Program-made: the position numbers and the translations under genes
From: Nocardia carnea
Lineage (GTDB): Bacteria; Actinomycetota; Actinomycetes; Mycobacteriales; Mycobacteriaceae
NCBI RefSeq assembly: GCF_029869215.1
Contig: NZ_JARWPM010000290.1
Location: 1-52,430, forward strand
Direction: 5' to 3'
Length of the DNA stretch: 52,430 nucleotides
Part shown: in pieces, positions 42,971-51,433 of the stretch
Layout: every line of letters begins with the position of its first letter
How positions within the stretch are numbered: position 1 is the first letter of the stretch
The notes under the pieces: model-generated
Database searches by the model: none
Seen by the model: the letters and a program-made list of their open reading frames with translations, nothing else
What the model was told of the DNA's origin: nothing

Positions 42971-44605
42971 CAGGAACAGACCTTGCTTTCTCTGAACTAT
43001 GAGGGATATGGGTTGCCGGCCTCGCCGGCGGCAGGGGGAGAGAAAGTGCTGCCAGGACGAGATTCAGGAGCGCTGCACCCGCGGCGATCAGGAATGAGAT
43101 GCGGAAGCCGTCCAGCGTGGGTATCTCGGTGTTCTCTACGTGTTGAGCCGTGCCGGCGAGGACCACGCCGACGACGGCGCTGGACATCGCCGTGCCGATG
43201 GCGCGCATCAGTGAGTTCAGTCCGTTGGCCGCGCCCGATTCCGACGGGTCGACGGCGCCGAGGATGAGGGCGGGCATTGCCGCGTAGGCGGTGCCGACGC
43301 CGCTGCCCGCGAGGACGGCGACGATCACGATCTGCCACACCGCACCCAGCAGCATGGTGCCCGCGAGATATGCGACGGCGAGCAGTGCGAGCCCTGTCAT
43401 CAGGGTGACCTTCGGCCCGCGCGCGGCCGAGAGCCGGGCGGCGAGCGGGGCGGCGATCATCATCGCGAGACCCATATGGGCAGCGCAGAGGCCGGTGACG
43501 ATCATGGACATCCCCAACCCGTACCCGGTGGACTCGGGAAGCTGCAGTAGTTGCGGCAGGACGAGTGTCACCGCGAAGAACGCGAGGCCGGCGGTGATCG
43601 CGGCCAGGTTGGTCAGGAGGACCTGGCGGCGCGACGCCGTGCGCAGGTTCAGCAGCGGGTGCTCGGTGCGCAGTTCGAAGAGGACCCACAGCGCGAAGAT
43701 CACGACGGTGGCGGCGAAGAGTCCGAGCGTGGTGGTGCTTGTCCAGCCCCAGTCGGCGCCCTTGGAGATGGGCAGCAGCAGGGCGACGAGGCCGAGGGCG
43801 AGTCCGAGCGCGCCGATCACGTCGAAGCGGCCGGGGGCGCGCTGCGCGCTCTCGGGGACGACGGCGAAGATCGTTGCCATGGCTGCCGCGCCGAGGGTGG
43901 CGGCGCCGAAGAACAGCCAGTGCCAGTCGAGGTTCTGGGCGACGACCGCGGCCAGCGGTATGGCGAGCGCGCCCCCGACGCCGAGCGAGCTGCTTATCAG
44001 GCGCCATTGCCGATCCGTGCCGTTCGGGCGGTAATTCGTCCCGGATGATGCCGATGCCTAGCGGGATGGCGCCCAATGCGAAGCCCTGTATGGCGCGGCC
44101 CAGGACCATCGGCACGAGGTCGGAGGTGAATCCGGAGATCAGCGAGCCCCAGCACCATCAGTGCGAGGCTGACGAGGACGAAGCGGCGCTTGCCGTAGAG
44201 GTCGCCGAGGCGTCCCATGACCGGAGTGGCGACGGCGCTGGACAGCAGGGTCGCGGTGATCACCCAGGCGGCGTTGGACGTTGTGGTGTCCAGCAGTCGG
44301 GGGAGGTCGGCGATGACGGGGACGAGTAGTGTCTGCATGACGGCGACGACGATGCCGCTGAAGGCGAGGACGGGGACGAGCCCGCTCGCTGTGGGAGTTG
44401 TGGCGGCGGGGGAGGCCGATATGGCCGATGTGGACACCGCGGCGGCGCCCTGGGGCGGTTCGTCACTACGGAAGGTGCCATGGTCGGTGGCCAGCGGAGC
44501 GTGAACCATGCGGGGGTCCTCCCGGGGCGGCGCGAATGGTCCGCCGTGCTGCGCCTGGTCGCTGCCGGAAGTGACGTCGGGAAATTGGGCGAATGAGCGT
44601 TTCAT
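42900..44605 (-). pseudogene. MFS transporter with two frameshifts
   Basis: A 14-TM EmrB-like MFS gene can be reassembled from three frames. The first part reads LVPVLAFSGIVVAVMQTLLVPVIADLPRLLDTTTSNAAWVITATLLSSAVATPVMGRLGDLYGKRRFVLVS. At about 44145 one extra base breaks the frame, and FTSDLVPMVLGRAIQGFALGAIPLGIGIIRDELPPERHGSAM follows. At about 44010 one base is missing, after which the frame continues SSSLGVGGALAIPLAAVVAQNLDW and MATIFAVVPESAQRAPGRFDVIGALGL. The remainder is continuous to the C-terminus, whose last ~40 residues may be affected by a further shift. The start is ATG 44605, or an ATG about 90 bases later. Two indels in an otherwise well-kept gene could be recent mutations or sequencing errors. 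It lies between LLM oxidoreductase and secreted hydrolase in one minus-strand unit. Confidence 0.8.
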
Positions 44606-44768
44606 GGTTGGTTTCCTTGCTGCCGGCCCCGATGAAGGTCGCGGGAGATGTGTTCTGTGGCGTCCTGTGGTCAGGCGGCCCGCGTGGTGTGCGTACCGAA
44701 GGAGCGCTCGTGGGTAGATGAGGGGCCACGGGCCGTCCGCGCCCGCCTCGCCGGTGGGGTGGTCATGC

Positions 44769-46103
44769 TCAGGCCGGCTCGGTGAGGCGCGGGTCGAGGC
44801 CGTATTGCGCGTGGGCGCCGAGGTTCTCGCGCAGGGTGGATCCTTCGTAGTCCTCGTGGAACAGGCCACGTTCCTGCAGGATCGGGACGACCTGGTCGAC
44901 GAAGGCGTCGAAGCCGTCGTGGAAGGCGTCGAGGGCGATCGAGAAGCCGTCACAGGCCCCGGCCTCGAACCACTCCTGCATGTGCTCGGCCACGTCGGTG
45001 GCGGTACCGGCGACCACGGGGTGATAGTCGATCACACCGTGGGCGATGACATCGCGCAGCGTCCAGCCTTCCCGGGCCACTTCCAGGGCGCGGCCGGAGC
45101 GCGGGTCGCGCGGACTGGGCACCGCGGCGGCCAGCTGCTGCACGGTGAGCGGCTGGTCGAGTTGTTCGGGGCCGAGCCGGAGGCCGATCATGGCCCCGAG
45201 ATAACGGACGCGCTGGTCCAGGTCGACGACCTCGTCCAGGAAGCGTCGTCGCTCCAGAGCGGCAGCGCGGGAGCCGGCGATGGTCGGCATGAAGCCGGCG
45301 AGCATTTTCACCTCGTCCGGGTCGCGTCCGGCGCGCTCGGCGGCGTCCCGCAGGGCCTGGCGCTGAGCCCGGGCATCCTCGATGCTGTACGGGTTGGCGT
45401 ACACGCCACTGGCGTAGCGGCCCGCGATCTCGAGGCCGTAACCGCCGCCGCCCGCCTGGAAGATGACCGGCTGACCCTGTTCGGACGGGGGGATGGGCAG
45501 CGGGCCGCGGGAGGCGACGTGGCGGCCCCGCAGGTTGACCGGCCGGATCCTGTCCATATCGGCGTAACGCTTGTTCTCGACGTCGAGCAGCAAGGCGTCC
45601 TTCTCCCAGCTGCCCCACAACGCCTGCACGATCTGGATGACCTCGTGGGCGCGCTCGTACTTCTCCGCGCGCGGCGGGACCTCGCTGCCGAAGTTCGCCG
45701 CGGCAGCGGGATCGGAGGTGGTCACCGCGTTCCAGCCGGCTCGGCCGTGGCTGATCACATCCAAGGCCTTGAACTGGCGGGCGAGGTTGTAGGGCTCGTT
45801 GAAAGTGGTGGAGGCGGTGGTGACCAGGCCGATCCGCTCGGTCTCCCGCGCGAGGACGGTCAGCAGCAGCAGCGGCTCGATCGCCTGGCGCGGTGCGTGG
45901 TGGGTGAGGTCCATATCCAGGACCGGGGTGTCGGCAATGAACAACAGTTGCACCTTGCCGCGTTCGGCGGCCTGCGCGTAGCGGACGAACTGGTCCATGT
46001 CCGTGTAGCTGTTCAGGTTCGCACCCGGCAGCCGCCAGGCCCCGGGCTCGGCCCCGTAGCCGCCGCTGAACTGCATGCCCAGGATCATCTGCCGGCTTGT
46101 CAT
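44769..46103 (-). CDS. LLM-class flavin-dependent monooxygenase (NtaA/SnaA/DszA type)
   Basis: 444-residue bacterial-luciferase-like monooxygenase using FMNH2 supplied by a separate reductase. N-terminal LGMQFSGGYGAEPGAWRLPG, AAERGKVQLLFIADTPVLDMDLTHHAPRQAIEPLLLLTVLARETERIGLVTTASTTFNEPYNLARQFKALDVISHGRAGWNAVTTSDP is the strongly conserved family core. HPVVAGTATDVAEHMQEWFEAGACDGFSI is the conserved C-terminal region. Relatives oxidise nitrilotriacetate, alkanesulfonates, dibenzothiophene sulfone or pristinamycin. ATG 46103 follows AAAGGTAGGG. The IS110 lies directly upstream and separates the gene from two operator-like palindromes. The nitroreductase at 47789 could be its FMN reductase partner. 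Confidence 0.92.
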   Translation of the reverse strand: MTSRQMILGMQFSGGYGAEPGAWRLPGANLNSYTDMDQFVRYAQAAERGKVQLLFIADTPVLDMDLTHHAPRQAIEPLLLLTVLARETERIGLVTTASTTFNEPYNLARQFKALDVISHGRAGWNAVTTSDPAAAANFGSEVPPRAEKYERAHEVIQIVQALWGSWEKDALLLDVENKRYADMDRIRPVNLRGRHVASRGPLPIPPSEQGQPVIFQAGGGGYGLEIAGRYASGVYANPYSIEDARAQRQALRDAAERAGRDPDEVKMLAGFMPTIAGSRAAALERRRFLDEVVDLDQRVRYLGAMIGLRLGPEQLDQPLTVQQLAAAVPSPRDPRSGRALEVAREGWTLRDVIAHGVIDYHPVVAGTATDVAEHMQEWFEAGACDGFSIALDAFHDGFDAFVDQVVPILQERGLFHEDYEGSTLRENLGAHAQYGLDPRLTEPA

Positions 46104-46139
46104 GGTTGCCCTACCTTTCTGAGTAGGTCGTAGGGGCGG

Positions 46140-47570
46140 GTCGTAAAGTCCCTGAGGCCCAGGGGAATCGGGTGTGGCTTACATGGTTGTGCCGCGTGTG
46201 GCTCCAGGAGCTTGGCCGCCCGGTTCCCCGTGACGACCCGGCCGCATATTGGGATGTGCGAGCGAATCGCTGTGTAGGGCAACGTCGGCGCGGTCGTCTG
46301 TGGCGTGAGGTTCCAACGAGCTGATGGAGGCGGGCATGGCCCAGATCTGGGCTGGTGTGGACATCGGGAAGACCGGCCACCATTGCGTGGTCATCAACAC
46401 CGACGGCAAACGACTGCTGTCGCGGCGAATAGCCAACGATGAACCCGAGCTGGTAAAACTCATCGACGAGGTTCGGGAGCTGGGCCAGGACACGGTCTGG
46501 GCGGTGGACCTGCCCGATGGCGGTGCGGCGCTGCTGATCGGGCTGCTGGTCGAACGCGATCAGCAGCTGCTGTATATCCCCGGCCGAACGCTGAACCGGG
46601 TCGCCGGCGGCTACCGGGGCGAAGGCAAGACCGACGCCCGCGACGCCGCGATCATCGCTGATCAAGCACGGATGCGCCGCGATCTGCATCCGCTGCGCCC
46701 CGGTGACGAAGTCACCATCGAGCTGAAGCTGCTCACCACCCGCCGCGCTGACCTGGTGGCCGACCGAACCCGCGCGATCAACCGGCTGCGTGGCCTGCTC
46801 AGCGGGATCTTTCCCGCGTTGGACCGCGCGTTCGACAACCTCACCCTGGTCGGACCGCTGACTCTGCTGACCGGCTATCAAACCCCTGCCGCTCTGCGCA
46901 GAACAGGTGCGTCCCGACTCGAAACCTGGTTGTCGACCAGAAAAGTGAGAAATCCCGGCAAGGTCGCCGCCGCAGCGATCGAGGCCGCGGCCCGCCAGCA
47001 CACCCGCTTGCCCGGCGAAGCGCTGACCGCGTCGATGGTCGCGGCGCTGGCCGAGGAGGTGATGGCCCTCAACGAGCGAATCAAAGAAGCCGACAAGCTC
47101 ATCGAGGGCCGATTTCACCGCCACGAACTCGCCGAAGTGATCATCAGCCTGCCCGGCATCGGCACCTTGCTCGGCGCGGAATTCCTCGCTGCCACCGGCG
47201 GTGACATGGACTACTTCGGGACCCCGGACCGACTCGCCGGATTTGCCGGGCTCGCACCCGCTGCCTGGGATTCCGGTCGAATACGCGGAAACCTGCACCG
47301 CCCCAAGCGATATCACCGCGGACTCAACCGTGTCTTCTACCAGTCGGCGATGATCTCGATCAGCTGCAGCCCCGAATCGCGCACCTACGACAGGAAACGC
47401 GGCGAGGGCAAAAAACACACCCAAGCCGTCCTCGCCCTGGTCCGCCGCCGCGTCAACGTGCTGTGGGCACTCATCCGCGAGAAACGGCCCTACCAACCGC
47501 TGCCACCCGTCGCGGTGGCAGCCTGATCCCGTCATCGGAAATCAACTTCCGAGGTTGACAACTTCATTGG
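46140..47570 (+). mobile_element. IS110-family insertion sequence (ends approximate)
   Basis: The element carries one DEDD transposase gene and no terminal inverted repeats, as is normal for IS110, so its ends cannot be placed exactly; they lie between 46130 and about 46336 and between 47526 and about 47595. The ~190-bp non-coding part before the gene (46140-46335) is where IS110 elements encode the structured bridge RNA. Palindromic segments such as GGCTCCAGGAGCTTGGCC are visible there. It interrupts the promoter region of the LLM oxidoreductase group. Confidence 0.7.
46336..47526 (+). CDS. IS110-family transposase
   Basis: 396-residue recombinase. The N-terminal RuvC-like DEDD domain reads IWAGVDIGKTGHHCVVIN (first Asp), then VWAVDLPDGGAALLIG and GEGKTDARDAAIIAD (the KTDARDA motif). 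A coiled-coil linker with Arg- and Leu-rich helices (RADLVADRTRAINRLRGLLSGIFP) follows. The C-terminal transposase_20 domain has LPGIGTLLGAEFLAATGG and LAGFAGLAPAAWDSGR, with the Ser-containing region (FYQSAMISISCSPESRTYYDRK-like). ATG 46336 begins the canonical MAQIWAGVD. The frame is intact, so the element may be active. Confidence 0.93.
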   Translation: MAQIWAGVDIGKTGHHCVVINTDGKRLLSRRIANDEPELVKLIDEVRELGQDTVWAVDLPDGGAALLIGLLVERDQQLLYIPGRTLNRVAGGYRGEGKTDARDAAIIADQARMRRDLHPLRPGDEVTIELKLLTTRRADLVADRTRAINRLRGLLSGIFPALDRAFDNLTLVGPLTLLTGYQTPAALRRTGASRLETWLSTRKVRNPGKVAAAAIEAAARQHTRLPGEALTASMVAALAEEVMALNERIKEADKLIEGRFHRHELAEVIISLPGIGTLLGAEFLAATGGDMDYFGTPDRLAGFAGLAPAAWDSGRIRGNLHRPKRYHRGLNRVFYQSAMISISCSPESRTYDRKRGEGKKHTQAVLALVRRRVNVLWALIREKRPYQPLPPVAVAA

Positions 47571-47598
47571 GAAGCTCCTCCCAACGAGGCAATGGAAA

Positions 47599-47644
47599 CG
47601 GAGGGTGCCTCCGTGGACTCCCAAGAATACGGAGGCAGCCTCCG
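47599..47644. promoter_or_regulatory. Tandem palindromic operators, CGGAGG-N3-CCTCCG
   Basis: Two 15-bp palindromes, CGGAGGGTGCCTCCG (47599-47613) and CGGAGGCAGCCTCCG (47630-47644), lie 31 bases apart, about three helical turns. Near-identical sites occur twice before the TetR gene (50452-50501). They sit just beyond the IS110 right end, in the place expected for the promoter of the LLM oxidoreductase group, so they are probably TetR operators of that group, now cut off by the IS. Confidence 0.7.
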
Positions 47645-47788
47645 AATTGTCAAGTGGTGCGATCTGCCGGCGGGAGGAACCCGAGACGGATGCCGCGCGT
47701 GTGGACCGAAGTGAGCGCGGGCTCCGGATCCGGGCCGGCCGTGTGGCGGCCCGGATCCACGCGCCGGGGGCATCTGTGGGCTGACGGA

Positions 47789-48487
47789 CTATTGACCTTC
47801 GAGGACGCCGGGAGTGCCGTGCAGGATCACACTCTGCTGGAGCAGGATGCGTGTCCTACCGAACGGATTCACCGGCCCCGCAGGGTCGGCCGTGCCGAAG
47901 GAGATACCGAACAGCAGCTTGAGATCCTCACGAACATCCAGGAACTCGCGGACGGTATCGGCATAGATCCCGAGCATGGTCTGCGGAATACCGGCGAACC
48001 CCCGGGATGCCAGCGAGAGCAGGAAGTTCTGCGCGTACATACCGATGTCACCGGCCGTCCGCACCCCGTCGCCCAGGGCTGGCATGAACAGGAAAGCGAC
48101 ATGGGGAGCCCCGAAGAACTCCAGGTTTTCGCGGACCGCCGCCCTCCTGCCTTCGAGATCCGTGCGCGCGACGCCGAGGGATCCGTAGTAGCTCGCGGCC
48201 AGGGCCTGCGCCCGCTCGAGATAGATGCCGTCGCCGTAGCCATCGGTGAAATCCGGGGAGGTGCGTCCCTCCGTGTCGGCCTGAAGCAGTTCCTCGGCGA
48301 GCGCGTCGCGCTCCGCGCCCGAGACAACATGCACGGTCCACGGCTGGGTATTGCTGTTCGAAGGGGCCGTCTGCGCGTCTTCGAGCACGCCGCGGATGTC
48401 CGCCGGGGAAAGCGGGGCGGGCAGGAACTTGCGGGGGGAGCGCCGGGAGCGTACGAGGTCGGTGAAGAGGGACGCTGTGCCGGACAA
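47789..48487 (-). CDS. Nitroreductase-family flavoprotein
   Basis: 232-residue FMN-binding nitroreductase. FTDLVRSRRSPRKFLPAPLSPADIRGVLEDAQTAPSNSNTQPWTVHVVSG carries the FMN phosphate-binding Arg-Ser-x-Arg and the SNSNTQPW motif; AGDIGMYAQNFLLSLASRGFAGIPQTM and LLFGISFGTADPAGPVNPF are the conserved second half. The TTG at 48487 has AAAGGA at good spacing; an ATG at 48589 would add 34 unlike residues. It lies in the same direction as the LLM monooxygenase gene across the IS110 and the tandem operators, and may supply reduced flavin to it or reduce a nitro or quinone substrate. A related C-terminal fragment lies at 50742-50930. Confidence 0.88.
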   Translation of the reverse strand: MSGTASLFTDLVRSRRSPRKFLPAPLSPADIRGVLEDAQTAPSNSNTQPWTVHVVSGAERDALAEELLQADTEGRTSPDFTDGYGDGIYLERAQALAASYYGSLGVARTDLEGRRAAVRENLEFFGAPHVAFLFMPALGDGVRTAGDIGMYAQNFLLSLASRGFAGIPQTMLGIYADTVREFLDVREDLKLLFGISFGTADPAGPVNPFGRTRILLQQSVILHGTPGVLEGQ

Positions 48488-48589
48488 GGCGTTTCCTTTC
48501 CAAGGCGCGCAGTCGCCGACAGGGCGGCCGGGCACAATGCTGTCTGCTCCAAGGCGACAGCCGTCGTAAGGGCCGGGTGTGGCACGCAC

Positions 48590-48841
48590 TTTGCAGGTAC
48601 CGGCAGGCTGCTTGCAGACCGCGGCACGGCACGACCACCCGGTCGAAGTGTGGGGACTGCGCGCTCTTCGTGTTCGTGTATGTGACGTGTTGGGTGTACG
48701 TGACGTACCAGCGGGGTCGGTCGGCGGCGGGCGGGGCGCGATTCATCTCCACGATGGGCTGCGAGATGGCAGTAGCCGGGAGGGCGCGAAACGCTCCGGG
48801 ACGCTGTCGCGGAGACGATCGCGCCGACGCATGCGTTGCCG
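48590..48841. promoter_or_regulatory. Spacer with two direct repeats before the nitroreductase gene
   Basis: GTATGTGACGT (48678-48688) and GTACGTGACGT (48696-48706) repeat with an 18-base period. The second copy extends to GTACGTGACGTAC (48696-48708), a palindrome of 6 + 1 + 6 bases. This is the upstream region of the nitroreductase gene on the minus strand, so a regulator site is plausible. No gene is seen here. Confidence 0.4.
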
Positions 48842-49749
48842 TCAGTCCCGGATTCCCGCCACCTCGACCTCGATGGCTTCGATCCGGCCCGTGGTATCGA
48901 AGCCGTTGACGAGGCGCTCGGGGCTTGTATCCGAGATGAGCAGGTAGAGGGTCCGCATCTCCGGTCCGCCGAGGATCGCGTCCACGGCGAATGTGCCGCC
49001 GTCGGGATACGCGGCGTCGGGTTCGATCCGGATGACGTCGGTGACCTCGCCGCCTTCGCGGACACGCCGGAATTCACCGATCCATGGGAAGGCCGCCCAC
49101 ACCGCACCCTCACTGTCGATGCCGATGCCATCGATGGACTCGGTGTCCGTTGACCCGAATTCGGCGAACACTCGCTGGTCGGTCAGCGCACCGTCGTCGG
49201 TCACGGTGAACGCGGTGAGCCTGGTACGTGGTGCCCGGAACGATTCTGCGACGACCAGGGTGCGCCCGTCGCCGGAGATCGCGATGCCGTTGGGAATATC
49301 AGGTCCTCGCCGCCCGTGTCGATCCGGCCGTCGGGATGGCGGATGATCAAACTCACGCCGACGGGATCGGTTCCGAAGGGAAAGCCCTGCGGGCCGATAT
49401 ATGCGCGGCCCTCCCGGTCCACTGCCATATCGTTGGGATGGAACGCGACCGGCGCGAGATCGGCGAGTTCCTCGAGCCCACTACTTCCCACGCGCAGCAG
49501 CCGTCCGTCGTCGATGGAAACAACCATCGGTGTCCCATCGGGGCCGAACCCGAGACCCGAGGGGCGCCCGGGTACATCGGCGATATCCTCGGGTGGCTCG
49601 CCAGGGGAGAGGCGACTGATCTTGCACCGGGTCATATCCGAGAACCAGAGCGCCCCGCGGTGCCACCGGGCGCCCTCGAGGTAGCCGAGATCACCCTGCG
49701 CCACAATGCGGCGAGCGTCGGCGGGCCAAACCCTTGGCGAATGACTCAT
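48842..49749 (-). pseudogene. SMP-30/gluconolactonase-like protein, one frameshift
   Basis: Two frames make one beta-propeller lactonase of about 300 residues. The first gives LGYLEGARWHRGALWFSDMTRCKISRLSPG (family E-G-P/A-x-W motif), ADVPGRPSGLGFGPDGTPMVVSIDDGRLLRV, AFHPNDMAVDREGRAYIG and GGEDLIFP. At about 49297 a base seems missing in a short C run (TTCCC-AAC), and the second frame continues NGIAISGDGRTLVVAESF and SIDGIGIDSEGAVWAAFPWIGEFRRVREGGEV. Every expected motif is present, so the frameshift is the only defect; sequencing error is a real alternative. If functional it would open a lactone in the pathway controlled by the adjacent TetR. It starts 69 bases after the TetR stop in the same direction. 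Confidence 0.82.
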
Positions 49750-49818
49750 AAATCCTCCTTGATGAAAACTGCGGTCCCGGACGTCGGCGGCTCGAGCCTG
49801 AGCGCGGGGCCCGGCGTT

Positions 49819-50412
49819 TTACGCCTTCTCGTCCCGCTGGCGGTAGCCGCTCGCGAGGAGGGTGCGGAGCCGGTCGAGTGATTCCTCGTCGGCGCCGTTG
49901 CCCTTGATCCAGGCAATGGAACAGGCTGCGAGGAACAGGTCGTAGCCACGCACCGACGCGCGTACCTGTCCCGTGCTCTGGGCTGCTTCCACGTATTTGT
50001 CGGTGGCGGCGATGAAGATGTCGCAAGGAATGGTGAGCGGATTGTCCGGGTCCTGCTCCTGGGCCGCGGCCATGAGCGGGTCCGGGAGCCCGCTGAAGGC
50101 GCTGAAGTACTCCTCCATTGCCCGTAGCCACAGTTCCAACGCCTCGCCGGCATCGCCCAACTGTTCGATGTCCGCTCGGCGGGCCACCAGCTCCTCGGAG
50201 CGTGTCTGCAGAACGGCCGCCAGCAGCGCTTCCCGGGTGGGGAAGTGCCGGTACAGGGTGCCGGGCCCGACGCCCGCCTCCTTGGCCACCGCCTCCAGGG
50301 AGGTGCCGACCCCATGCTGGAGGAAGTGACGCTGCGCGGTCTCCAGCAGAGCCGCGCGGTTGCGCTGGACGTCCGCGCGGGGCTTGCGCCCCCGTTGCTC
50401 ACTGACGTTCAT
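49819..50412 (-). CDS. TetR-family transcriptional regulator
   Basis: 197-residue TetR-type repressor. Helix-turn-helix LETAQRHFLQHGVGTSLEAVAKEAGVGPGTLYRHFPTREALLAAVLQTR (about residues 23-71), then helical effector domain (SetR_C_21-like; ELWLRAMEEYFSAFSGLPDPLMAA). ATG 50412 has a strong GGAGGG six bases upstream; an ATG 33 bases earlier lies between operator sites and is less likely. Two operator-like palindromes lie 40-90 bases upstream, so it probably represses itself, and the same motif at 47.6 kb suggests control of the LLM oxidoreductase group. Confidence 0.9.
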   Translation of the reverse strand: MNVSEQRGRKPRADVQRNRAALLETAQRHFLQHGVGTSLEAVAKEAGVGPGTLYRHFPTREALLAAVLQTRSEELVARRADIEQLGDAGEALELWLRAMEEYFSAFSGLPDPLMAAAQEQDPDNPLTIPCDIFIAATDKYVEAAQSTGQVRASVRGYDLFLAACSIAWIKGNGADEESLDRLRTLLASGYRQRDEKA

Positions 50413-50451
50413 GTGCCCTCCTACCTCCGGTGATACTGCTGCCATTCAAAA

Positions 50452-50501
50452 CGGATGCGACCTCCGTATGAAATTCGAGCATAAAGCGGAGGTGGCATCC
50501 G
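50452..50501. promoter_or_regulatory. Paired operators before the TetR gene
   Basis: CGGATGCGACCTCCG (50452-50466) and CGGAGGTGGCATCCG (50487-50501) are each near-palindromic (CGGAKG-N3-CMTCCG) and are also inverted repeats of one another. They match the two sites at 47599-47644. Flanking bases (ACGGA...TCCGT) extend the symmetry. This is a textbook arrangement for TetR autoregulation. Confidence 0.7.
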
Positions 50502-50741
50502 GTCAACTCGTGGGTCGGTCACCGAGGTCTTACCGTGACCCTGGGGACGGTTGTCTTATGTCCGAGGGACTGTTCCTGCTGGACGATGGGCGCGACCTTC
50601 TGGCCTCCGCTACGGCGGAAAATCGGACCGCTCCTGACACCGTGCTCGCAATCGTCGGCGGCACGAACACCGGTCCGCACCGCCAACCGAATCCGCCTCC
50701 ACAAGCGGCGATCGACAACGCAGCCGCAGTTCACGCGGTTC
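50502..50741. other. Spacer, no gene seen
   Basis: Between the TetR operators and the nitroreductase fragment no open frame with family similarity is seen on either strand. Confidence 0.4.
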
Positions 50742-50930
50742 ACCACTGCACGATCTGGTCGAGTTCGGCGCGACGCGTTGGTAACTGTTGGCCGGGTGGT
50801 CACGGTCCGGGCGGCCGAACGAGATTCCGAGAAGTACAGCGCGGTCTGCAAGGATTTCGAAGAACTGCCGCAGGAACGGGGCGTAGGTGGCGAGTGCTGC
50901 TCGAGGTGTGGCCCACAGGCTCAAAGGTGG
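50742..50930 (-). pseudogene. C-terminal fragment of a nitroreductase
   Basis: The minus strand reads ATPRAALATYAPFLRQFFEILADRAVLLGISFGRPDRDHPANSY and, after a one-base shift at an AA run, TRRAELDQIVQW and a stop. This matches the last ~60 residues of nitroreductases (GISFGYPD...HPAN...TxRxxLDExVxW). The N-terminal part was not found upstream. It is a relic of a gene different from the intact one at 47789, whose end reads GISFGTADPAGPVNPFGRTR. Confidence 0.7.
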
Positions 50931-51400
50931 GCGCAGACTTGAGCAAGCCCCGCGGTTACCCCGCGCTTTCGTTGTCGAGGTGGCGTCGGCGTCAGGTGTC
51001 TATCGGGGGAGGGCGATGCTCGTGGAGTCGAATGCGCATCGCCGGTCGTGTAGCTTTTCCCTGGTCGGCCGTCTGTTGAGGTGTCGTGCGTCGTCTTGGG
51101 CGTAGCCGGCCGGCCGCTGTGTGGTTTACGGGTCGACTTGACGTCTGACGACAGGTCATCGAGGGGCGAGTGTTCGTTGTTGCGGTAGCTTCCGGCTGGT
51201 TCGCCCCGGGGCCCGTGCGGTAGGGTCCCGGCGGTAGTTTCTCACTGGGACGCTGTATTCTGTTGTGGCTGGACGTAATTGCCCGGATTGCCGCGTGCTG
51301 GTGTGCCCGTCTGCGTTGCCATCGCAGGGACCGGTCGCTGGGGTCGATGCCGAACGTCGATACCGCGCCCGGTCGATGAGTCTTATGAACCTCTTTGTGG
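50931..51400. other. Spacer, no gene seen
   Basis: No recognisable gene or repeat on either strand. It leads into the tRNA-like 3' end at 51401. Confidence 0.4.
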
Positions 51401-51433
51401 GGGTCAGGGGTTCGAGTCCCCTTAGAGGACGTC

